From positions 1 through 9,986 of the forward strand of contig JBPOIK010000100.1 in assembly GCA_052034525.1 (NCBI GenBank): a stretch of DNA of 9,986 nucleotides. Direction: 5' to 3'. The notes under the pieces were generated by a model. That model was not told the DNA's origin, did not search any database, and saw only the letters and a list, made by a program, of their open reading frames with translations. Source of the stretch: JAFGJQ01 sp052034525 (lineage in GTDB: Bacteria; Planctomycetota; Phycisphaerae; UBA1845). Position 1 is the stretch's first letter. The number at the start of each line of letters is the position of its first letter. This document shows, one piece after another, positions 1 through 7,077 of this stretch. The position numbers and the translations under genes are program-made.

Positions 1-2
1 GA

Positions 3-1934
3 ATCGGCTGGTGGGCGATGATCAGCGCGGCCCTGCTGGGTTCACCAACCGGCAAAACACTCACGACCGTTCCCGCAGCAACCACGGCCCCCGCCGACCG
101 GGAGCTGGTGGTCATTCTGGAAGGTCAGTGCTTCAACCTGCTGGGCATCGGCGTGGAGGACGTGAAGATCGTGGCGCATCTTAAGACGCCCGATGGCAAG
201 CTCGAATACCTTAACACTGCCACCACGGACGAGACGGGGGATTTCGCAATTCTGTTCGGCGAGCGGCGGAAGGGGACCGCCGTCGTGACCTTCACGAAAT
301 GGGGATACAAAGACGTGACGCAAGTGGCGGAACTGACCGCTGAAGACGATCCGCCGCCGTTCGTTGATGTGGAGCTGGAGGGAACGGTCGTCGCTTTCGG
401 CATCGTACGAGACGCTGATCGCGACATACCAGTGGCGGAAGCGACGGTAAAAATCGAAGCCGGCCGCAATCGGTGGTCCGCCCAGACCGAAACCGATGGA
501 CGATTTCGCGTGGCGGGCCTGCAACCCGGCCCGGGCGAGGTCATCGTGGAGTCTCCGGGATACGGACGCGGCCGACTGCCCGTACAGGACTTCGCGGATA
601 TGGGCGAGCTGGTGGTGTTTCTGCGCCGCGAGCGAGTGGTCCGGTTCCGAATCGCCGACGATCTGGGCCAACGGGTGGCGGGCGCCACGGTCGCCGTTCT
701 GGTGCCGGCCACCGGTGACATGCTGTCGGGCGTCACGGACGACGCCGGTGACACCGTTTTCCGGGGCGTAAACGCCGACGTCACAGAACTGCTCGTTCAC
801 CTCGAACACCCGGGGCACGTCGCGTCCGTTGGCTATGACCGCGTCGTGACCCTCGACCCGGACGAAACGGAATCTTCCTGTGGACTCATCATGATCCGCG
901 CCGCCGTGCTGACCGGCAAGGTAACGGACGCACAGTCGACGGACCCGCTGGGCGGGACTCGCGTGATCGTCGGCGAAGGGTTGCCCGACGCCCTGCCGGC
1001 AACCTGGACCGATTTCAACGGCGAGTATCGGATCGAAGGCGTGCCGCCCGGTCGCAGCCCCGTCACCGTGTATCGCCCGGGCTGCGCTCCGGAGCTGAAG
1101 GAGGTTCGCCTGGCAGCCGGCGAACAGACACAACTGGATTTCACACTGGGACCGGCGCAGGACTTGAAGGGGCAAGTAGTCGACGGCGAAGGCAAACCCG
1201 TGCCCGACGCTCACGTGCAGATCACGCAATGGCGATCGTGGAACACTCTGGGGCTTCAGGCTCTCACGGACCCGGAAGGCAGGTTCATACTGTACAACGC
1301 GCCGGCCGATCCGTTCACGATCGCCGTTTTCGGCCGCGGGTACGCCGACCTGCGCAGCCAGACGGTGCAGGCGCGGGAAGAGCCCTACACGTTCACCCTC
1401 CCGGCCCGCACGCGCCAGAAGGAAGGAGACGGGTTCCTCTCGGGGCTCAAGACGGGCGACGCCGCGCCACCGCTGAATCTGCTCACGCTCGACGGCAAGC
1501 GGCTCACCTCGGACGGCCTGAAGGGCTCGTGGATCCTGCTGGATTTCTGGGCCACCTGGTGCGGACCGTGCATGGCCGAACTGCCGAACATGAAGGCCGT
1601 CTGGGAGGCCCACGGAAAGCGCAGTGACTTCCGGATGATCAGCATCAGCCTGGACGACAGCGCGGCTGCTCTTGAGGCGGTCGTCAAGCAGGCCGGGCTT
1701 CATTGGTCGCAGGTGTTCGGCGATGCCGGCGGCGCCCGCCAGACGGCTGAGGCGTACGGGGCCCACGCCATCCCCTTCACCGTCTTGATCAACCCCGACG
1801 GCAACGTGGCCGAGGTGGACCTGCGCGGCCCGGAAATGGTCGAAATCATCGGTCAGCGGATCAAACCACCGGACGATGCCGAGCGGCCGCGGCAGAAGAC
1901 CGCCGAACCGCCCACAACCCAACCAGCGGAGTAG
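3..1934 (+). CDS. Secreted multi-repeat carboxypeptidase-regulatory-like protein with C-terminal TlpA/ResA-type thioredoxin domain (5' partial)
   Basis: Numbering is from the ATG at 18. The frame stays open to the window edge and reads IGWWAMISAALLG across that ATG. This looks like the core of a signal peptide or anchor, so the true start probably lies upstream and position 3 is only the first whole codon. Five Ig-like carboxypeptidase-regulatory repeats follow, each with a TD/TE-x-x-G signature: TDETGDF (70-76), TETDGRF (157-163), TDDAGDT (240-246), TDFNGEY (331-337) and TDPEGRF (417-423). The thioredoxin-like domain spans about 475-615. It has the redox motif WCGPC (C515, C518) and the cis-proline segment AIPFT (P586). 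A Pro-rich tail ends the protein. Family knowledge: such domains work outside the cytoplasm as thiol-disulfide oxidoreductases, and the repeats may form a stalk or binding surface. The substrate is unknown. Domain calls are firm; the cellular role is inferred. Confidence 0.88.
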   Translation: MGWWAMISAALLGSPTGKTLTTVPAATTAPADRELVVILEGQCFNLLGIGVEDVKIVAHLKTPDGKLEYLNTATTDETGDFAILFGERRKGTAVVTFTKWGYKDVTQVAELTAEDDPPPFVDVELEGTVVAFGIVRDADRDIPVAEATVKIEAGRNRWSAQTETDGRFRVAGLQPGPGEVIVESPGYGRGRLPVQDFADMGELVVFLRRERVVRFRIADDLGQRVAGATVAVLVPATGDMLSGVTDDAGDTVFRGVNADVTELLVHLEHPGHVASVGYDRVVTLDPDETESSCGLIMIRAAVLTGKVTDAQSTDPLGGTRVIVGEGLPDALPATWTDFNGEYRIEGVPPGRSPVTVYRPGCAPELKEVRLAAGEQTQLDFTLGPAQDLKGQVVDGEGKPVPDAHVQITQWRSWNTLGLQALTDPEGRFILYNAPADPFTIAVFGRGYADLRSQTVQAREEPYTFTLPARTRQKEGDGFLSGLKTGDAAPPLNLLTLDGKRLTSDGLKGSWILLDFWATWCGPCMAELPNMKAVWEAHGKRSDFRMISISLDDSAAALEAVVKQAGLHWSQVFGDAGGARQTAEAYGAHAIPFTVLINPDGNVAEVDLRGPEMVEIIGQRIKPPDDAERPRQKTAEPPTTQPAE

Positions 1935-1937
1935 CCC

Positions 1938-1951
1938 ACCGGAAAACCGGT
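1938..1951 (+). terminator. Short hairpin just after the thioredoxin gene, weak terminator candidate
   Basis: A perfect 5-bp stem (ACCGG/CCGGT) closes an AAAA tetraloop four bases after the TAG stop. It is followed by a C-rich run, not a U-tract, so it is not a classical intrinsic terminator. It could protect the 3' end, assist termination, or be chance in GC-rich DNA. Confidence 0.2.
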
Positions 1952-2139
1952 CCCCCTCCCTCGTTTCACTGTGCGAACCGTGCCCGTCACGCTTCCCAGG
2001 CGCGGATTGACCCTTCCAACGCGCACGTGCGGCCACCCGGACGGAAAAACGCGCGGGGCTTGTGCGTCCGGAAACAGAATCCGCCTTGGCAGACTGTCGT
2101 ATCGTACATTTGGGCGGAAAATCGCCGCGGAGAGTGCTC

Positions 2140-2586
2140 ATGCACGCACCGGCCTGTACGCCACACGCAACGGGCGAGACAGACAAATCAGACACGATCG
2201 TCGTGGCTCAGGTCCGAGAACCGCATGTGCTGGTCGAGGCCCGGCCACTTCGGCTGCCCGTCCAGTCGACGCCGCTCCCCTCTGCCAACCACGCCCCAAC
2301 CGACGGTTTGGCCATCGCCTCGGCCGTTCTTGGCTTTTCCGCGGTCGTGCCTGTGATCTCCCAGGTGTTGGGCATCGGGCTGGGCGTAGCCGGACTGGTC
2401 CGCATTCATCGCGCCCGCCGCGCCGGCACGCCGCGTCGCGGTCGGCTCTGGGCCTGGCTGGGGATCGGCAGCAGCGCGTTCGCCCTGTTCGCGTGGCTCG
2501 CGGTGCTGGCCGCGTTCGCCATCATCGGCCAGAGCTTCGGCCACGCCGGCAGCGCTCTGGAGAACCTGACGAATCTCTCCCGGTAG
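2140..2586 (+). CDS. DUF4190-type small membrane protein
   Basis: The 148-residue protein has a polar N-terminal stretch of about 55 residues. Two hydrophobic hairpin segments follow (about 57-88 and 103-130), separated by the basic loop RIHRARRAGTPRRGR. The pattern DGLAIASAVLGFS, then a Gly-rich hydrophobic stretch, then RIHRARR and GRLWAWLGIG matches the DUF4190 family. These are two-helix membrane proteins of unknown function, often next to other small membrane or envelope proteins. I chose the ATG at 2140 because GGAGAG (2129-2134) sits five bases upstream. The frame stays open to an ATG at 2062, but that extension has arginine-rich, non-homologous-looking sequence and no clear ribosome site. 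The gene is flanked by about 200-base gaps on both sides, so it is probably its own unit. No catalytic residues are visible and no function can be assigned. Confidence 0.75.
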   Translation: MHAPACTPHATGETDKSDTIVVAQVREPHVLVEARPLRLPVQSTPLPSANHAPTDGLAIASAVLGFSAVVPVISQVLGIGLGVAGLVRIHRARRAGTPRRGRLWAWLGIGSSAFALFAWLAVLAAFAIIGQSFGHAGSALENLTNLSR

Positions 2587-2603
2587 CATCCGCGCACTCC
2601 CGA

Positions 2604-2678
2604 TCGATCGGTCACCAGGAAGCCGGTTCCGCAACCGAGTGCAGTCCCACGGACGAAGGCGCAGCTTGTCGATCGGTC
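2604..2678. repeat. 10-bp direct repeat TCGATCGGTC flanking the GH105 promoter
   Basis: TCGATCGGTC occurs at 2604-2613 and again at 2669-2678, start to start 65 bp. The first copy overlaps a 12-bp perfect palindrome, CCGATCGATCGG (2600-2611). The second overlaps the end of the predicted -35 box and the promoter spacer of the downstream gene. A short hairpin, CGGTT/AACCG (2624-2637), lies between them. The placement is compatible with paired operator sites for a repressor, but the motif is simple and may be chance. Confidence 0.35.
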
Positions 2679-2693
2679 CGGGCGCGCTATCAT
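2666..2693 (+). promoter_or_regulatory. Predicted sigma70-like promoter for the GH105 gene
   Basis: A -35 box TTGTCG (2666-2671) and a -10 box TATCAT (2688-2693, five of six consensus bases) are separated by 16 bp. Transcription would start near 2700, giving an untranslated leader of about 80 bases. The TTGTCG -35 is identical to the one predicted upstream of the 7092 gene. Pattern match only. Confidence 0.45.
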
Positions 2694-2766
2694 CCATCGG
2701 AGCGGCCAGCGCTGCCGGGTGGCGATCTGCGCGGACAAATGCCGGCCCGACCGCCTGCCGCGGGCT

Positions 2767-2772
2767 GGAGGA
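2767..2772 (+). promoter_or_regulatory. Strong Shine-Dalgarno deciding the GH105 start
   Basis: GGAGGA ends eight bases before the ATG at 2781. The frame is open about 800 bases further upstream, so this site, with the lipoprotein signal that immediately follows, fixes the start. Confidence 0.8.
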
Positions 2773-2780
2773 CACAGGCC

Positions 2781-4037
2781 ATGCGCCGAATTCCGGTTGT
2801 TCTGTCGACGGCCGCCGGCGTACTGCTTCTGGCCGGCTGTCGTTCAAGACTGGCTGATCTGCCGGCCCCCAGCGATCCGGAACTGCAGGCGGGCATCGTG
2901 GCCGCACGGTATATCGCCAGCAAGTACCCGGACGCGATCGACAGCACGCGCGGCGGGACCCACGTCATCTACCATTGGAAATATACGCAGGGTGTCACGC
3001 TGTGGGCGCTGCTGCTGCTGCACGAGCAGACCGGCCGGTCGACGTACCTGGAACAGGTTCGCGCGTCGCTGACCAGCTACGACGCCAACGGGCGCATCCT
3101 CGTGCATGGTGGAAGCGAGCCGATCGACTACATCGGCGCCATGGCGCACACCATTCTGGAGTATTCCCTCCGCAGCGGCGATCATCGCTTCCTGGACGAC
3201 GCGCTCGAAGCGGCTCGCTTCTTCCGGCATGATGTCGCGCGGACACCCGACGGCCTGATCGCCTATCATGCCGACCCGCAGCGCGGCCGCATCTGGGCCG
3301 ACGCACTTTTCATGGTAACGCCCCTGATGGCCAAAGCGGGCACCTGTCTGGGCGACACAGCCTATTACGACGACGTCCTGGTCCAGTTCCGGGGGTTCGC
3401 GCAGAAGCTTCGCGATCCGCGGGTCGGGCTGTACCATCACGGCTGGAACTGGCACGGAGCCGGCCCCTCGCCCGGCTACTGGGGACGGGCCAACGGTTGG
3501 GTCGCCCTGGCCATGGTCGAGGTGCTCGACACCATTCCCGAGGGATACCCCGGCCTTGACGAACTGCTCGGGTCGTTTCGGGAATTCGCCCGGGCGATCG
3601 TCCGGCACCAGGGCCCCCGCGGCATGTGGCATCAACTGTTGAATCGACCGGACAGCTACGAAGAAACGTCCTGCACGGGAATGTTCCTCTACGCCCTCGC
3701 CCGCGGGGTTCAACGGGGCTGGCTTGAGCCGCAATACGTCGATGCAATTGCACGAGGTCACGCCGGCCTGTCCCGCATGATCTCGCTGAACGCGGACATC
3801 GACAACATCTGCCCCGGCACGCGCACGCAGGCCTCCGAACAAGCCTACCTCAACCGGAAGCCTGAACGTAACGAGTCGCACGGCATCGGTCCGGTTCTGC
3901 TGGCGACCTGCGCCGTGACGGCCATGTCGGACGCGACGGAGGAAACCGTTTCGCCGCGCCCGGCCGCCAAGCCGGCGCCAACGCAATATGCGGTCGCTTC
4001 CGGAAGCATGGTACAAACGCGGTCACCGGACCGATGA
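2781..4037 (+). CDS. GH105-family unsaturated rhamnogalacturonyl/uronyl hydrolase, predicted lipoprotein
   Basis: The 418-residue protein opens with a basic start, a hydrophobic stretch and the lipobox LLLAGC (C20), so it should be exported and lipid-anchored. The rest matches the (alpha/alpha)6-barrel GH88/GH105 family. Landmarks are HWKYTQGVTLWALLLL near the mature N-terminus, IDYIGAMAHTILEYS, WADALFM with the likely catalytic Asp D174, LYHHGWNW (H219/H220), and WGRANGWVALAMVEVL (R236, W240). Family knowledge: these enzymes hydrate the unsaturated uronic acid left by polysaccharide lyases, as B. subtilis YteR does on rhamnogalacturonan. Related members act on other unsaturated uronides such as ulvan products, so the exact substrate is open. 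The tail after about residue 385 is low-complexity. No lyase or sugar transporter is adjacent. The last 15 bases overlap the end of the opposite-strand glycerate kinase gene. Confidence 0.88.
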   Translation: MRRIPVVLSTAAGVLLLAGCRSRLADLPAPSDPELQAGIVAARYIASKYPDAIDSTRGGTHVIYHWKYTQGVTLWALLLLHEQTGRSTYLEQVRASLTSYDANGRILVHGGSEPIDYIGAMAHTILEYSLRSGDHRFLDDALEAARFFRHDVARTPDGLIAYHADPQRGRIWADALFMVTPLMAKAGTCLGDTAYYDDVLVQFRGFAQKLRDPRVGLYHHGWNWHGAGPSPGYWGRANGWVALAMVEVLDTIPEGYPGLDELLGSFREFARAIVRHQGPRGMWHQLLNRPDSYEETSCTGMFLYALARGVQRGWLEPQYVDAIARGHAGLSRMISLNADIDNICPGTRTQASEQAYLNRKPERNESHGIGPVLLATCAVTAMSDATEETVSPRPAAKPAPTQYAVASGSMVQTRSPDR

Positions 4038-5177
4038 ATCGTTCGAGCCGAACCATTCCCGCAGAAACTCCCCCGTGCGATCGGCAAGCTGCCGGGCGGC
4101 CGTCGCCGGCGATTCCGGCTCGGGGTCTTGTGGACGGCTCACAGCGCGGACCGCGGCAATCCCGTCGGCTTCGTCATGCACCGTGTCGTCGGCGACGCGA
4201 CCGGCGATCACCAGGACGGGCACGCCGGCCCGACGCGCGCACGCGGCCACGCCCCACACCGTCTTGCCCATGCGCGACTGGGGATCAAACCGCCCTTCAC
4301 CGGTAATCACCAGGTCGGCGCCGCGCACGCGCTCGAACAGCCGCGTCAATTCGATCACGCTTTCCACGCCACTTCGGATCCGACCGCCCAGAAACGCGAC
4401 CAGTCCGGCGGCCAGCCCGCCCGCAGCGCCGGCGCCCGGCAGATCGGTAACGGCAACACGCAGATCACGCTCGATCACCGCGGCCAGATGCCGGAGGTTC
4501 GCCTCCAACCGGCGCACCTGCGCGGGGCTGGCGCCCTTCTGCGGGCCGTAGACCGCAGACGCGCCGTTCGGCCCGCACAACGGGTTCTGCACGTCGCACA
4601 GGACGAGCAATTCCACCGCATCCAGCCGGGCATTCCGCGCGGAAACGTCGATCCGGTGAATCTGATGCAGGTCGCCGCCGGCCAGTCCGGCCGGCAGAAT
4701 CGTGCCGTCCGGCGCGATGAACTGCACGCCCAGTGCCTGCGCGCAGCCGCAGCCGCCGTCCACCGTGGCGCTGCCCCCCACGCCGATGAGCACGCGCGCG
4801 CCGCCCGTGTCCAGGGCGGCCGCCAGTTGTTGGCCCGTGCCGTACGTGCTCGTCCGCAGCGGATCCCGCTCGTCCGGACGCAGCAACGTCAGGCCGCTCG
4901 ACGCGGCCATCTCTACAATGGCCGTCCGCCCGTCGGGCAGTCGGCCGAACGTCGCCCGCACGGCACGGCCCAGCGGGTCTCGAACGTTTGCCTCGATTCG
5001 GCGGCCGCCGACGGCGGCCAGCACCGCGTCCACCGTGCCCTCGCCCCCGTCGGCCATCGGAACGACGATCGCCTCGGCGTCGGGCCGCACCCGCAAGACC
5101 CCTTCGCGCATCGCCTCTGCGGCCGCCAGGGAAGAAAGCGTCCCCTTGAAGCTGTCCGTAGCGATCACGGTCTTCAC
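4023..5177 (-). CDS. Glycerate kinase (class I, GarK/GlxK family)
   Basis: The 384-residue protein has the length typical of the family and keeps its signatures throughout. These are TDSFKGTLSS (7-16), MADGGEGTVDAV (41-52), EMAASSGLTLL (89-99), GVGGSATVDGG (132-142), CDVQNPLCGPNGA (194-206), GAGAAGGLAAGL (248-259) and ITGEGRFDPQS (291-301). It phosphorylates D-glycerate with ATP in the cytoplasm. Class I enzymes usually make 2-phosphoglycerate, feeding glycerate from glyoxylate, tartronate semialdehyde or serine routes into glycolysis. I chose the GTG at 5177 because family homology begins there (VKTVIATDSFKG) and AAGGAG sits seven bases upstream. An in-frame ATG at 5213 would add 12 unrelated residues inside the upstream gene. 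The GTG overlaps the stop of that glycosyltransferase gene as GTGA, so translational coupling is likely. The 3' end overlaps the convergent GH105 gene by 15 bases. Confidence 0.93.
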   Translation of the reverse strand: MKTVIATDSFKGTLSSLAAAEAMREGVLRVRPDAEAIVVPMADGGEGTVDAVLAAVGGRRIEANVRDPLGRAVRATFGRLPDGRTAIVEMAASSGLTLLRPDERDPLRTSTYGTGQQLAAALDTGGARVLIGVGGSATVDGGCGCAQALGVQFIAPDGTILPAGLAGGDLHQIHRIDVSARNARLDAVELLVLCDVQNPLCGPNGASAVYGPQKGASPAQVRRLEANLRHLAAVIERDLRVAVTDLPGAGAAGGLAAGLVAFLGGRIRSGVESVIELTRLFERVRGADLVITGEGRFDPQSRMGKTVWGVAACARRAGVPVLVIAGRVADDTVHDEADGIAAVRAVSRPQDPEPESPATAARQLADRTGEFLREWFGSNDSSVR

Positions 5178-6736
5178 GAATCCGCTCCTTGCGCGACACC
5201 GGCCAAGACCCACGGCTGCAGGCGCAGAACGTCCACCTCCGCGAGTCTCCTGTGTTCGACGATCGCTCGCACGGATTCGACGTCAACCCAGACCTGCTCG
5301 AAATGTCTGTTGTCGCTTCCGCGCACGCGGGCCAGCACGAGCCAGGCCGGACCCTCCTGGGTTCTGAGCCGCTCGAGCATGTCGTCGAAACAGACCGCGG
5401 GATTGGACGTGTACCCCGCGAAATCGCTGCGGCCCTGGTCCCGCGCCAAAACGGGAATGATGCGTGCATCGGACTCCAGGTAGTAGGCCAGGGGGAACGT
5501 GCAATAGTCGCGGTACACGTAGACCGGAGCGGCGTCCGGACCCGAGTCCTGGATGATCCGCGCGGCTTCCCGCCAGTCTTCTATTACCAGGGGATAGTCT
5601 GCGCTGGGAGGCCTCACCAGGCTGACCGCCGCCAGAATGATCATCGCTGGGATCGGCCGACGCACCGCCAGCCGGGCCAGAAGCAGGATCGCGGCCGGCT
5701 GGGCCACGATGGTGTACTTGATCTGAAAAATCGGCGTGGCCACGCGGGACCAAAGCCACGGGATCGCGACGGGAATCACCAGCCACAACAGAAGCAGGGG
5801 GATTGCGGACGGACGACCGGGTTCGTCCGACGGCGGCTGCGGAACGGCGCGCCCCCCCATCCATCGCACCGCCGCCCGGACCGCCACGATGCCGGCGAAC
5901 CCCGCCACCGCGTACCGGGTGATTCCCCATCGCAATGGCGCCAGGTAGTCATAGAGGCACGCCAGTGGTTCCCCGGCGCCAGGACGCGGAATCCAGTACC
6001 CACGAAGGACGGTTCGAACCTGGTCCGTCAGAATCGCCACCCACGGCAGGAAACTGGCGATGACGATCCCACCGGCTATCACAACCCCTCGACACAGACG
6101 CCGACGTTCGGCACGGTCCGGACTTCGCCGTGCCAACATCACGACCCACGCCAGGTGCGCCGCCAGGATCGGCCAGGCGAACGTGTGCAGCCAGACGAAG
6201 ACCACGGCCAGGGCCAGATACGCCAGGCCGGTCGTCCTGCGTGGTACACGAACCCACGAATACGCCGCCCACGTGCTCAGAATGGCCACCAGCTCGATCA
6301 GAGCATAGAAGCGGGCTTCCTGCGCGTAAGCGACCGCCATGTTGCTGATGGCAAGCAGGCCCGCCGCCCAGAGCCCGGTCGGCCGGTCGCAAAGCCGCCG
6401 GCCCAGCCCGTAAATGGCCCAGACGGCCAATACGCTGAAAATGACGGAAGGAGCCCGAATGGCAATCTCGCTCGTGCCAAACGTGTTGGTCCAGGAAGAA
6501 AGCAGAACGTGAAACAGAGGCGGATTGGTTCCGGTTCGGCGCAGGGCGATCACGTCCTGCCAATCCAATTGAGCGTACAGAACACTGAACGCCTCATCCA
6601 GCCAGAGACTGCGGGCCCCGAGATCCCAGACGCGCACCAGAACGGCCAGCCCCAGCAGGACGGCCATCAGAACGACCGACCCGGCGGACATGGGCGTTCG
6701 CGAGCACGGTGTTGCGAGTCGGACGGTTGCATCCAT
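5174..6736 (-). CDS. GT-C membrane glycosyltransferase (PMT/ArnT, GT39-like)
   Basis: The 520-residue protein is very hydrophobic, with about ten or eleven predicted helices between residues 19 and 375. A soluble C-terminal region follows (about 380-520), presumably on the outer face of the membrane. Family marks include the first-loop acidic motif WLDEAFS (45-51; D47/E48 are the expected catalytic or metal-binding position), NPPLFHVLLSSW (71-82), YAQEARFYAL (137-146) and PIFQIKYTIVAQPAAILLLA (335-354). These match the dolichyl-phosphate-mannose mannosyltransferase and RgtA/B/C/D-like superfamily. Such enzymes move a sugar from a polyprenyl-phosphate donor to a protein, lipid or glycan. Donor and acceptor cannot be told from sequence. 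The ATG at 6736 has AAAGG eight bases upstream. A second ATG at 6691 lacks a ribosome site but is possible. The gene leads into glycerate kinase through a GTGA overlap. Confidence 0.87.
   Translation of the reverse strand: MDATVRLATPCSRTPMSAGSVVLMAVLLGLAVLVRVWDLGARSLWLDEAFSVLYAQLDWQDVIALRRTGTNPPLFHVLLSSWTNTFGTSEIAIRAPSVIFSVLAVWAIYGLGRRLCDRPTGLWAAGLLAISNMAVAYAQEARFYALIELVAILSTWAAYSWVRVPRRTTGLAYLALAVVFVWLHTFAWPILAAHLAWVVMLARRSPDRAERRRLCRGVVIAGGIVIASFLPWVAILTDQVRTVLRGYWIPRPGAGEPLACLYDYLAPLRWGITRYAVAGFAGIVAVRAAVRWMGGRAVPQPPSDEPGRPSAIPLLLLWLVIPVAIPWLWSRVATPIFQIKYTIVAQPAAILLLARLAVRRPIPAMIILAAVSLVRPPSADYPLVIEDWREAARIIQDSGPDAAPVYVYRDYCTFPLAYYLESDARIIPVLARDQGRSDFAGYTSNPAVCFDDMLERLRTQEGPAWLVLARVRGSDNRHFEQVWVDVESVRAIVEHRRLAEVDVLRLQPWVLAGVAQGADS
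5185..5190 (-). promoter_or_regulatory. Shine-Dalgarno supporting the GTG start of glycerate kinase
   Basis: AAGGAG on the - strand lies inside the last codons of the glycosyltransferase gene, seven bases before the GTG at 5177. It supports the short GTG start over the longer ATG start and fits reinitiation or coupled translation. Confidence 0.75.
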
Positions 6737-6781
6737 CTGGAGCGCCTTTATCGGACGGAGGCCGGGACACCAGGCCGGAGC

Positions 6782-6787
6782 ATTATG
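6782..6787 (-). promoter_or_regulatory. -10-like element for the glycosyltransferase/glycerate kinase operon
   Basis: CATAAT on the - strand matches five of six -10 consensus bases and would place the transcript start near 6775, about 39 bases before the ATG at 6736. The -35 region at normal spacing (TGGCCC) is poor, so the promoter may be weak, activator-dependent or spurious. Confidence 0.3.
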
Positions 6788-6963
6788 CAGACGGCCCGAC
6801 AGCAGGGCCAGTTCTCCGCTCCGTCCAGCGGCTCCGGGCCTGGTTGGGTCGGTGGCCGCAGAGACCTGCCCATTCTCGCCGCGCGGATTGGCGAAAAGAA
6901 AAGTCGAACTGCCGACGATGAGATGGCCGACACCAGAGGAAACCGGATTCCGGCCTCGCAGTC

Positions 6964-6991
6964 TGGCCTGACCGGCCGGGCCACCGTTTTT
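6964..6991 (+). terminator. Intrinsic terminator-like hairpin with T-tract upstream of the 7092 gene
   Basis: TGGCCTG (6964-6970) can pair with CGGGCCA (6977-6983). This gives a 7-bp stem with one G-U pair and a six-base loop (ACCGGC), followed after CCG by TTTTT (6987-6991). It points along the + strand but no + gene lies between 6737 and 6963. It could insulate the downstream promoter, end a short RNA, or act as a leader attenuator. Confidence 0.38.
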
Positions 6992-7001
6992 CCGTCTCCA
7001 C

Positions 7002-7030
7002 TTGTCGAAGCAGGTCGGAAGCGGTGTAAT
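7002..7030 (+). promoter_or_regulatory. Predicted sigma70-like promoter for the UDP-sugar dehydratase gene
   Basis: TTGTCG (7002-7007) and TGTAAT (7025-7030, five of six -10 consensus bases) are separated by 17 bp. Initiation near 7037 would give a leader of about 55 bases. The -35 is the same as that predicted for the GH105 gene. It lies just after a terminator-like hairpin. Confidence 0.5.
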
Positions 7031-7077
7031 GGCGGAACCCCGGTCCGGCGGCTGAACCGACGGCCGAAAGGGAAGCG

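Noticed and set aside
2007..2012. TTGACC as a -35 box for the DUF4190 gene
   Set aside because: No -10-like hexamer occurs at 16-18 bp. TACATT at 2105-2110 is nearer the gene but has no matching -35.
42..2195. 717-codon open frame on the - strand, antisense to the thioredoxin gene
   Set aside because: The + strand frame has clear repeats and a WCGPC thioredoxin domain. The antisense product is Arg/His/Gly-rich with no recognisable domain, as expected from high-GC third positions.
1971..2780. Upstream extension of the GH105 frame to an ATG at 1971
   Set aside because: The added 270 residues are Arg/Pro-rich, overlap the DUF4190 gene, and would bury the clear lipoprotein signal and GGAGGA site at 2767-2781.
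6917..6971. Short + frame starting MRWPTPEETG in the divergent gap
   Set aside because: There is no ribosome site, it is only 17 codons from the last ATG, and its stop falls inside the hairpin. Nothing supports translation.
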